Assembly (NCBI GenBank): GCA_002068835.1
Contig: MWBB01000003.1
Location: forward strand, 1-35,183
Direction: 5' to 3'
Length of the DNA stretch: 35,183 bases
Origin: Acidobacteria bacterium ADurb.Bin340
GTDB lineage: Bacteria; Acidobacteriota; Holophagae; Holophagales; Holophagaceae
Shown here: positions 1-7,161 of the stretch, in pieces
How positions within the stretch are numbered: the first letter of the stretch is position 1
Layout of the letters: every line of letters starts with the position of its first letter
Notes under the pieces: generated by a model
What the model saw: only the letters and a program-made list of their open reading frames with translations
Databases searched by the model: none
Told to the model about the DNA's origin: nothing
Program-made: the position numbers and the translations under genes

Positions 1-1
1 C

Positions 2-400
2 GGGGCTCGGAGGGTCACCGAATCGGTTCTGCGCTCTTTAGAATTTCCCAAGCCCCCCGCCAGCGCTTTGCCAGAGCACCTGGCGGCCTCCAGGGCCGAA
101 TTCGAGGCTTTCCAGCCCAGATTCGCCCAGGCCCTCAATGCAGGATTAACGGCCTTTCCTGTGATCTGCTGGTGGTCCTTCGACCCTGAAACCGGAGACT
201 ACGAGCCGGCGGTCCCGCCTGAGGGGGCTCCTGACTCCCTCAAGGAACTGTCCGATCTGGGCTTGGTTCTGGAGCCGATGGCAGGGGGGGGGAAGCGGGT
301 GGTGAAACCCGAACTTTCGAACGAATCCAAGTCCTCGGAACCTGAACAAGACCTTGCCGCTAAGGGAACGGAGCAACCTCCCAAAACGAAGGCTCGCTAG
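2..400 (+). CDS. C-terminal part of an unrecognised protein (cut by left window edge)
   Basis: The reading frame is open from the first bases of the window to a TAG stop, so this is most likely the tail of a longer gene rather than a complete small one. A TTG at position 68 could serve as an internal start, but no convincing ribosome binding site precedes it and the frame stays open upstream. The visible part (about 132 residues) has a mixed alpha/beta-looking segment containing CWWSFDPETGDYEP and ends in a Lys/Glu/Pro-rich, probably disordered tail. No domain was recognised and no function is proposed. It converges with the propeller/GGDEF gene, and a strong hairpin lies between the two stops. 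Confidence 0.55.
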   Translation, partial: GARRVTESVLRSLEFPKPPASALPEHLAASRAEFEAFQPRFAQALNAGLTAFPVICWWSFDPETGDYEPAVPPEGAPDSLKELSDLGLVLEPMAGGGKRVVKPELSNESKSSEPEQDLAAKGTEQPPKTKAR

Positions 401-556
401 ATACGAATGCCTGGGCAGCTTACTCCGAGAGCATCACCTTCAACCGATAGAAGGCTCTCCGGGCCGAAGATCCATACGAGTTATAGAGTCTTTCGCACAA
501 TCTCCCAGCCCCGGGGGGAATCCATTCAAGCCCGCGCTGTGGCTGAACTTTTAATA

Positions 557-588
557 GCCCCCGGAGCCCGAATCGGGTTTCCGGGGGC
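557..588. terminator. Hairpin between convergent genes, possible bidirectional terminator
   Basis: GCCCCCGGA at 557-565 pairs perfectly with TCCGGGGGC at 580-588, and CCCG/CGGG (567-570 with 574-577) extends the stem inside. It lies between the stop at 400 (plus) and the stop at 607 (minus). On the plus strand a short TTTT follows after a few bases. On the minus strand there is no U-tract. A role in ending both transcripts is inferred from position and stem strength. Confidence 0.5.
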
Positions 589-606
589 CCTGGTTTTCCG
601 GCGGGC

Positions 607-3600
607 TCAGAGGTCCGTTCCCCACTCCAGTGCGGCAGGGTTCGGCATCGAGGTGAGGACTTCGATCTGGCCTTCCTGCACCAGGCCGGGAATGTCGCCT
701 GGCAGGCCTTTCTTGAGCCGCTCGGGTGAGGCGTCCTCCGTGGAGTAGAGGCCCACCCAGGCGTTGCGTCCACTCTGTTTCGCGGCGTACAGCGCCTGGT
801 CTGCCAAGGCGAGGACCCGTTCCCATACGAAAAGCTCGGGGTGTCTGGAAACGAAGGGGAAACTGGTGAAGCCGATGGAACAGGTGCATCGGATGCTTCG
901 GCCCTCTCCGATATCGAAGGCATGCGCCTCCACGTTGGCGCGGATGCGCTCCACCAGAACGGTGGCATCCCGGCGGGCCGCGTGGCGGGCCACCACCAGG
1001 AATTCCTCGCCGCCCCAGCGCACGGCCGTATCGGAATCCCGGACCGTATGGCCCAGGATCGCCGCGACCTGCTGAAGCACCCTGTCCCCTGCGGCATGGC
1101 CATGCTCGTCATTGACGGTCTTGAAGTGGTCCAGGTCGAGCATGATGAAGAGAAGGTCGATGTTCAGGGACAACCGCTCCCGCCGATCGCAGGAGTGATC
1201 CCGGTGGATGCGCTGGACCTGGGCGACATCCTCGGCCATGCACTCGCCCAGGTAGCGCCGGTTGCGGAGTCCCGTGAGGGGGTCCGTGAGGCTCTGATCG
1301 CGCAGAGCTTCGTTGGCGAGGCGCAATTCCTGGGTGCGCTGGGCAACCTTGGCTTCCAGTTCCTGGGTCTGCTTGAGCAGCCTCCTGGTCCGGTACCAGA
1401 CCATTCCGGCCACCAGCCCCAAGCCTCCGAGGACCTCCAAGGTTATGGCCCACCAGGTGAGCCAGGGGGCGGGCAGCACTTTGATCCGGAGCGAGATCGG
1501 GCCCGATTCGTTCCCGGCGAAATCCCTCCCCCACACCTTGAAGGTGTACGATCCCGCCGGAAGCGTGGAGTATTCACGTTTGGCGTCGGCCAGCCATTCG
1601 GACGGCTGGGCTTCCAGGCCTTCCAGCTGGGTGCGGTAGCGGGTGTCCTCTTCCCGGAAGAAGCTCAGCAAGGCGTATTCAAGAGACAAGCGGGGGCTGC
1701 GCCAGGGGATTTCGAGCAGGCGGTCCAAAGGCTTCGACGCGCTTCCGAGCTTCACGTGCTCCAGCAGCAAGGGTTTGGGCGAGCGATCAAAGGCTTCCTG
1801 GGAAAGATCCAGCATGGCTGCGCCCGCCACGGTGCCCGTCCACAGGCGTCCGCGGCGGTCCACGAAGCCGGAGCTCATGGTGCATCCGTTGCTCGGCAGT
1901 CCATCGCCCGTGGTGTAGGTGTACAGGTCGAAAAGGGATGGATTCTGCGCCGAGGGCTTCCGCGGCGTGAGGCGGACGACTCCGCGGTGCGTGAACACAA
2001 AGACACGCCCCTGATCGTCCTTGGCCAGCTGGTACACCAGATTGCTGGGGAGGGGCGGCAGGGCGCCTTGCCCCATGGTTTCCCATGCCCCTGAGGGGAG
2101 ATCCAGGCGAAGGCGGGAGAGGCCGTTGTAGGTTCCTGCCCACAGCCAGTGGCCCGAGGGATCCCGGGTTTCCAGAAGCGCGGTGACGTGGATGTTGCAG
2201 AGTCCATCTGCCGTCGTGATGATCTGCCAGCCTTTTCCGACCTCTTTTGCGAGCCCGGCGCCCCGGGTGGCGATCCAGAACTGCTTGGGTTTTCCCGGTT
2301 CCGTGGTTTCGCAGAAGGCCAGGATGGGGCTGCGGGGAATGGCCTTGCCATCGCCGAAGGACGTCCACCTGCCGTCCACCATGCGCGCGGCGCCATTGCG
2401 GGTGCCGATCCACAGTTCCCGTTGGCCGTTCGGAAGCACACGCTCATGGATGCTGTAGACCCAGGAATCGGGCAGCCCATCCTTTTCGGTGAAGCGGTTC
2501 CAGCGGCCATCCTTGAACCGCAGCAAGCCGCTGCCGCGCGTTCCGACCCAGAGCGTGGAGCGGCCGGATCCGTCTTCCGTGGAGAGGAACCGCATGATCA
2601 GCCGGTCGGGGACTTCGGAATCCTCCCCGTAGGTGTGCCATTGGCCGTTCTCGAAACGGGCCAGGCCTCCCCCCAGAAACCCCACCCAGAAGGCCTCGGG
2701 ATGGCGCGTTTCACCCAGGGCGAAGGACACGTTGTCCGGCAGGCCGTTCTGGGTGCTGAAGGAAAGCCAGGTGCCGCTCACCATGCGGACCAGGCCCCCG
2801 AAGGTGCCCGCCCAGACCGTTCGCACGCCATCGGGGGAGGTGGCGACGTGCAGGCTGCGGATCACATTGTTGGGAAAGCCCTGTCGGCTATCCACCAAGG
2901 TCCACGAACCCTTTTCGCGGATGACAAGCCCCTGTTCCGTGGCGAGCCAGAGGCTGCGCTGGCCTTTCGCGTCCCGGGTTTCCAGGATCCGGTTCACGAC
3001 CGTGCGGGGCAATCCCTCGTCCCTGGCAAGGTTCTTCCACGCCTTGCCGTCCCAGCGGGCCAGTCCTTGGCTGGTCCCGGCCCACACCACGCCCTGTCCG
3101 GCTTCGTCCACGCTGTCCAGAACACTCCACACGGTGCTGTGAGGCAGGCCGTCCGCCTTGGTGAACCATCTCCACTGGCCATCCTGCAATCGTCCCAGGC
3201 CTTTTTCGGTGGCCACCCAAAGCACGCTTGGGCCACCGGGATCCGGGCCCTCGTGCAAACCGAGCACCCCGGAAGCCAGCAGGCCGGATTGTTCCGTGAC
3301 CGGTTGCCAGCGTCCTTCGTGGAAGCGGGCCAGACCTGTCGCGGTGCCGGCGAGCAAGGTGCCGTCCCGGCGCTCCAGCAGGGACAGCACCCGCGTGTGG
3401 GGCAGGCCCTGGGCTGTGTCGTAGGATTCCCATTGGCCGTCCTTCAATCGGCAGACGCCTCCCATGTCCCGGCCGAACCAGAGGCTTCCATCCGATGTCT
3501 GGATCATGGACCGGACCCACCGGGAGGTATGAAGGTCCGGCAGGCTGACAGGGCTCCAGGTGCGCCCGTTGTAGAAGGCTGCGCCGTCCTGCGTGCCTAC

Positions 3601-3798
3601 CCAGAGATAGCCTTTGCGGTCCACCAGAAGCCCCTCGATGGAGTTCTGGGGCAGACCGTCCCGGTCCGTGAAGATCCTCATCGCGGGCCGACCCGCCGAG
3701 GCCACATCTTTCGAACGGGTGTCGGCTTCCGCCCAGGCCGGCAGCAACGCCACCGCTCCCAGGAGGAGCAGAAGGCCGGGAACGGTCAGCAGGCGCAC
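607..3798 (-). CDS. Periplasmic beta-propeller sensor with membrane-anchored diguanylate cyclase (GGDEF)
   Basis: This is a predicted c-di-GMP synthase with a large periplasmic sensor. Residues 1-24 form a signal peptide. Residues about 40-690 hold many propeller repeats of the two-component-regulator type, each with a DGLP turn and an LWxGTxxGLAR-like strand. A Y_Y_Y-type beta domain follows at about 700-775, a transmembrane helix at about 779-802, a short coiled coil and a GGDEF domain from about 835. The catalytic loop is GGEEF (929-933). An RxxD inhibitory site (R920, D923) sits five residues before it, so product inhibition is expected. DLDHF supplies the metal-binding Asp residues. The usual partner of such propellers is a histidine kinase; here the output is directly c-di-GMP. 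The start is GTG, preceded by an AAAGGGA-like ribosome site. The ligand is unknown. The function class is secure. Confidence 0.93.
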   Translation of the reverse strand: MRLLTVPGLLLLLGAVALLPAWAEADTRSKDVASAGRPAMRIFTDRDGLPQNSIEGLLVDRKGYLWVGTQDGAAFYNGRTWSPVSLPDLHTSRWVRSMIQTSDGSLWFGRDMGGVCRLKDGQWESYDTAQGLPHTRVLSLLERRDGTLLAGTATGLARFHEGRWQPVTEQSGLLASGVLGLHEGPDPGGPSVLWVATEKGLGRLQDGQWRWFTKADGLPHSTVWSVLDSVDEAGQGVVWAGTSQGLARWDGKAWKNLARDEGLPRTVVNRILETRDAKGQRSLWLATEQGLVIREKGSWTLVDSRQGFPNNVIRSLHVATSPDGVRTVWAGTFGGLVRMVSGTWLSFSTQNGLPDNVSFALGETRHPEAFWVGFLGGGLARFENGQWHTYGEDSEVPDRLIMRFLSTEDGSGRSTLWVGTRGSGLLRFKDGRWNRFTEKDGLPDSWVYSIHERVLPNGQRELWIGTRNGAARMVDGRWTSFGDGKAIPRSPILAFCETTEPGKPKQFWIATRGAGLAKEVGKGWQIITTADGLCNIHVTALLETRDPSGHWLWAGTYNGLSRLRLDLPSGAWETMGQGALPPLPSNLVYQLAKDDQGRVFVFTHRGVVRLTPRKPSAQNPSLFDLYTYTTGDGLPSNGCTMSSGFVDRRGRLWTGTVAGAAMLDLSQEAFDRSPKPLLLEHVKLGSASKPLDRLLEIPWRSPRLSLEYALLSFFREEDTRYRTQLEGLEAQPSEWLADAKREYSTLPAGSYTFKVWGRDFAGNESGPISLRIKVLPAPWLTWWAITLEVLGGLGLVAGMVWYRTRRLLKQTQELEAKVAQRTQELRLANEALRDQSLTDPLTGLRNRRYLGECMAEDVAQVQRIHRDHSCDRRERLSLNIDLLFIMLDLDHFKTVNDEHGHAAGDRVLQQVAAILGHTVRDSDTAVRWGGEEFLVVARHAARRDATVLVERIRANVEAHAFDIGEGRSIRCTCSIGFTSFPFVSRHPELFVWERVLALADQALYAAKQSGRNAWVGLYSTEDASPERLKKGLPGDIPGLVQEGQIEVLTSMPNPAALEWGTDL

Positions 3799-3966
3799 AG
3801 GCTGTCCCTTTCGAAGGCGGGCGTCGCCACGCGAGCATGCGGTGCCTTCCAGCCGCGAGGCTTGGGGGTGCGGAACAAGAGGCTGACCCGTGTGCGCATC
3901 TCCCTTGCATCGGCCAGGGCGCGGGACGGCTCAAGGACATGAGCTGAACCCATCCCTGCGATCGGG

Positions 3967-4800
3967 TCACAGTCCGTAGCTGCGGCGGACCAGGCGCTCG
4001 AAGAGGGCGGCGGGGAGCAGGCGGTGAGCCACCTGGGCCCAGAAGCTGTCGGTGCCGACGATGAGGCGCCGGGGCGGGCGCTTGCGGTCCATGGCCGCGG
4101 CGATCCGGCGGGCGCAGGCTTCGGCGGTGAGGCCATGCTGCGCCGCGAAGTCATCACGCTTCTTTGCGTAGTGGTCGATGGCGGCCTGGTAGCGGGTGCC
4201 TTCGGCCCGCCGGGGCAGGTCGCCCCAGGCCCGCTTGAGGGTGGCCCGGAAGGCGGTCTTGATGGCTCCGGGCTCCACCAGGATCACGGCGATCTCCCGG
4301 CCCACCTCCAAGCGCAGGGTTTCCGCCAGGGCCACCACCGCGTGCTTGCTGGCGTTGTAGGCCCCGGCCATGGGGATGCTGAGGCGACCCAGCACCGATG
4401 CCACCTGCACGATGCGGCCCTCGCCGGGGCGGGCGCCTGCGCGGAGGAGGGGCAGGAAGGCGTTGGTGCAGGCCTGGAGGCCGATGACGTTCGTCTCGAA
4501 CTGGGCCCTCAGTTCTTCGGGGCGCAGCAGCTCCAGCGGTCCCATCTGGCCGTAGCCTGCGTTGTTCACGAGGCCCACCAGCCGCAGGTCCGCGCAGGTG
4601 GCTGCGGCGGCGGCGAGGGAGGCGCTGTCCGTCACATCCAGGCTCAGGAGGCGCAGGTCCGGCCCGGACGGGAGATCCGCCAGGACCTCCCGGTTCCGGG
4701 CCGTGGCCACCACGCACCACCCGCGGCCGCGCAGCTCTGCCACCAGGGCCCGTCCGATGCCGCTCGAGCACCCGGTGACAAGGATCCAGCCGCGGTCCAT
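3967..4800 (-). CDS. Short-chain dehydrogenase/reductase (SDR), classical type
   Basis: A 277-residue NAD(P)-dependent oxidoreductase with a Rossmann fold. Visible motifs are TGCSSGIG (9-16) for dinucleotide binding, NNAG (79-82), the catalytic Ser135, and the YNASK pair Tyr148/Lys152. The PG turn after the active site (EPGAIKTAF) is also present. Basic residues after the second strand (ATARNRE) suggest NADP(H), which is inference. The substrate cannot be told from sequence; the C-terminal region resembles SDRs that act on lipids, steroids or retinoids. The start ATG lies 3 bases after the stop of the small exported protein at 4804-5067, so the two are probably cotranscribed. Confidence 0.9.
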   Translation of the reverse strand: MDRGWILVTGCSSGIGRALVAELRGRGWCVVATARNREVLADLPSGPDLRLLSLDVTDSASLAAAAATCADLRLVGLVNNAGYGQMGPLELLRPEELRAQFETNVIGLQACTNAFLPLLRAGARPGEGRIVQVASVLGRLSIPMAGAYNASKHAVVALAETLRLEVGREIAVILVEPGAIKTAFRATLKRAWGDLPRRAEGTRYQAAIDHYAKKRDDFAAQHGLTAEACARRIAAAMDRKRPPRRLIVGTDSFWAQVAHRLLPAALFERLVRRSYGL

Positions 4801-4803
4801 GGG

Positions 4804-5067
4804 CTACTTCTTCGCTTCGATCTTGGTGGCCACCTGCTTGTAGGTGACGGCCACCTTGGCGCCGGCCTTCACGGCTTCCCTGCCCGGGGTTCCGGTCTCG
4901 GTGTAGAAGCGCCACTCCCCTTCCTTGCCCAGGTCCAGGGTGAAGCTGTCGGCGGACACTTCCTTGACCACGCCGGTCTTCTGGTAGGTCTTGGCCGCGG
5001 CGGCGAAGCCGAGAGCCCCGCCCACCAGGGCGGCGGCGGCCACGAGGGCGAAGGTGCGCATGCGCAT
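4804..5067 (-). CDS. Small exported protein of unknown function
   Basis: 87 residues. The N-terminus (about 1-22) is a clear signal peptide: two Arg residues, then an Ala/Leu/Val-rich core ending near AAAAK. The mature part is about 65 residues of predicted beta structure containing VVKEVSADSFTLDLGKEG, a pattern seen in small OB-like periplasmic proteins in which a segment describes how a matrix or solute is modified. It ends in a Lys-rich tail. A strong AAGGAGG ribosome site with a 5-base spacer supports the start. It is probably cotranscribed with the SDR gene directly downstream. No family assignment is made. Confidence 0.75.
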   Translation of the reverse strand: MRMRTFALVAAAALVGGALGFAAAAKTYQKTGVVKEVSADSFTLDLGKEGEWRFYTETGTPGREAVKAGAKVAVTYKQVATKIEAKK

Positions 5068-5107
5068 GGATGCCTCCTTGAAGGGGATTCCGATGGAATC
5101 CGGGGGT

Positions 5108-5482
5108 TCAATACAGGATGAACCCGATCAGGACCGGAAGGATCAGCCCAAGGGCCAGGGCTGCGATCAGGGCCTTGCGGTCTTTCCAGGTGGGCCGATG
5201 AAGCAGGTGCGGGGGCGCGAGGGCCAGGAGAGTGGCGCCAAGGAGGGCCGGGCCTTCCGCTGGATCGCTCCGTCCGTCCAGCAGGGCCGCGCAGGCGGCG
5301 GCGGCCAGGGCCAGGGTGGCGCTCCGGAACAGCCGCCAGGCGAGGGCAGGCGAGGGTTCCCGCTGGCGGAGGGCGCGGAAGCCCGCACCCAACCCGGCCA
5401 GACCCAGGGCGACCGCTGCCAGCAGCAGCGGGCGGGCCACAGGCGAAGCAGGGCCGAAGCCTTCGGGCCAGGGCAGGATCAT
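5108..5482 (-). CDS. Small integral membrane protein, unknown function
   Basis: 124 residues, mostly hydrophobic, with about four predicted membrane segments (roughly 17-37, 50-67, 78-92 and 103-122) and short Arg/Lys loops. There is no haem-binding CxxCH and no tryptophan-rich WWD signature, so it is not a recognisable CcsA. Its ATG overlaps the stop of the ResB-like gene in an ATGA junction, so translation is likely coupled. Its position suggests a role alongside the ResB-like protein in the membrane, but no sequence motif supports a specific function. Confidence 0.7.
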   Translation of the reverse strand: MILPWPEGFGPASPVARPLLLAAVALGLAGLGAGFRALRQREPSPALAWRLFRSATLALAAAACAALLDGRSDPAEGPALLGATLLALAPPHLLHRPTWKDRKALIAALALGLILPVLIGFILY

Positions 5483-7152
5483 GGCGTGCCTCCCGGGTGC
5501 CGCAGCTTCAGCCAGGGCTTGAGGAAGAACATCCAGGCCAGCCCCAGGAGCAGCAGACCGCTGCCCGCCCCGAGCAGGGGCAGACCCGGTCGGCGTTCTG
5601 CCCGGAGTCCCAGCACGGGCCCCGTTTCTCCCGGCACGGTGGCGGCCCGCACGGTGTAGGGCCCCAGAGCCACGGGGCGGCCCGGGTGCAGGGTCTTCCG
5701 GGCGAGGATCCGGCCTGCGGCATCCACCAGGATCGTGGCGGCCTTCAGGTCCTTCGGCGCGGGTTCCGCAGGGTGCAGCGCCAGAGACAACCGTCCGAAG
5801 AAGGTTTCTGCTCGGGCGCCCTCGCCGGGGCCCGGTGCCTCCAGCCAGCCGTGGGCCACCCGGCCGCTGGCGGCATCCCGAACGGTGACCTGGAGGGCCG
5901 TGCGGGCTTCGGGGTGCTCCAGCCCCTCGGGCAGGGGCGTGAAGTCCGGTGCCCAGCGGGTGTGGGCGAGATGGGCCACGGGGGTCACGGAGCGGCCCGG
6001 GGCCACCACGAAGGGCTGGCCCAGCACCAGGGGCGCCTCCCGCCGCAGGCGGCCCTCCTCCAGCAGAAGGATGCGGTTCCCGGACCGGTCGAAGACCACT
6101 TGGCGCGGGACCACGGGCTCCAGCAGGCGCAGTCGCGCTCCGGGGGGCAGGGCCGAGGCGTTCAGGCGGTCGCAGAGCTCGGGATGGCGGGCCGAAAGCA
6201 GCAGCAGGGCCCGCTGGCCGTCGGCGGTGACGAGCTGGGCTTCCACCCAGGGCCCTTGCAGCTCGCGGAGGGCCGGTGCCGTTCGGGCCAGATGGGGCGG
6301 AAAGCTGCTGTGGCGGGCTCCCACCCGGAGGGTGAAGCCCGGCAGTTCCCAGGGCCGGGCGGGATCCGCAGGGTGCTCCAGGGCGCCTTCGGCCATTTCC
6401 AGCCGCAGGCGGGGCGTGTCCCGGGGCTGGGCAGCGTCGAAGCGCTCCACGAACCGCACCTCGAAACGGCCATCCGGCGCGAGGCGCGCGGAGGCTTCGG
6501 GATCCCGCAGCCGCAGCAGGCCCACCCGGGGCTCCGGTTCACCGATGCCCAGCAGCACCCGCAGGGCCGGGTCCTCCGGGGCATCGGGATCCTCCACCCA
6601 GCCACCCCGATCCACGGCCCGGGGCAGCAGGCGGCCGAAACGCACTTCGGCCCCGAGGCTCCGCGTCTTCCAGGAGGTGCCTTCCTTCGGGGGATGCTGG
6701 CCCAGGAGTCGGTTCGGGCCTTCCGCAGGGCGGGCGGTCACGGTCAGAGGCTGGGGCGGAAGCTGGATCTCCTCCACCCGCAGGCGCAAGCCCCGTCCCA
6801 GGTTCTGGCCTTCCGGGGCCAGCGCCGAGGCCAGAGGGGCTTCGTGGCGCTCTCCGCTCCAGCCCTCCACCAGCAGACCCCCCACCAGCAGGAGGGGCGC
6901 CAGATGCGCGAGGAGGAAGCCGAAACGAGGTGCGGTGTAGGGTCTGCGCTTCATGATCGCGGTGCCCAGGGAGGCCGCCAGCAGCAGGGCCGAAGGCACC
7001 AGGAACCAGGGCGCGCGCCCCGGGGCCAGGTCGCCTCGCCCTCCCAGAACGATCAGCAGGAGCCCCAGCGCCATAATCTGGGCCACGGCCGAGGGCAGGG
7101 AAGCCAGGGCCGCGAGGCCGCGGCGAGAACCGGTGGAGGGGGAATCAGCCAC
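5479..7152 (-). CDS. ResB-like cytochrome c biogenesis protein
   Basis: 557 residues with the ResB/CcsB layout: three membrane segments near the N-terminus (about 20-37, 47-63 and 77-97), a large extracytoplasmic region (about 100-510) and a last membrane helix near 525-545. Two regions look like the family. The third helix reads as an HLAPLLLVGGL segment. The C-terminus has PGLPLLGAGSGLLLLGL, like the PG..(Y)xGsxlxxxG ending of ResB. ResB works with CcsA to deliver haem and ligate it to apocytochromes c in System II. No CcsA gene is present in the window. The gene begins 9 bases after the IspH-UbiA stop and overlaps the next gene by 4 bases. The family call is probable; the middle domain is divergent. 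Confidence 0.68.
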   Translation of the reverse strand: MADSPSTGSRRGLAALASLPSAVAQIMALGLLLIVLGGRGDLAPGRAPWFLVPSALLLAASLGTAIMKRRPYTAPRFGFLLAHLAPLLLVGGLLVEGWSGERHEAPLASALAPEGQNLGRGLRLRVEEIQLPPQPLTVTARPAEGPNRLLGQHPPKEGTSWKTRSLGAEVRFGRLLPRAVDRGGWVEDPDAPEDPALRVLLGIGEPEPRVGLLRLRDPEASARLAPDGRFEVRFVERFDAAQPRDTPRLRLEMAEGALEHPADPARPWELPGFTLRVGARHSSFPPHLARTAPALRELQGPWVEAQLVTADGQRALLLLSARHPELCDRLNASALPPGARLRLLEPVVPRQVVFDRSGNRILLLEEGRLRREAPLVLGQPFVVAPGRSVTPVAHLAHTRWAPDFTPLPEGLEHPEARTALQVTVRDAASGRVAHGWLEAPGPGEGARAETFFGRLSLALHPAEPAPKDLKAATILVDAAGRILARKTLHPGRPVALGPYTVRAATVPGETGPVLGLRAERRPGLPLLGAGSGLLLLGLAWMFFLKPWLKLRHPGGTP

Positions 7153-7161
7153 CGGGGGACC

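Noticed and set aside
2149-3942. Long plus-strand open frame opposite the propeller gene
   Set aside because: The minus-strand frame encodes a clear signal peptide, propeller repeats and GGDEF. The plus translation is Gly/Ala/Gln-rich with no domain.
5108-5482. CcsA as the identity of the 124-residue membrane protein
   Set aside because: It is far too short and has no WWD or conserved His residues of CcsA.
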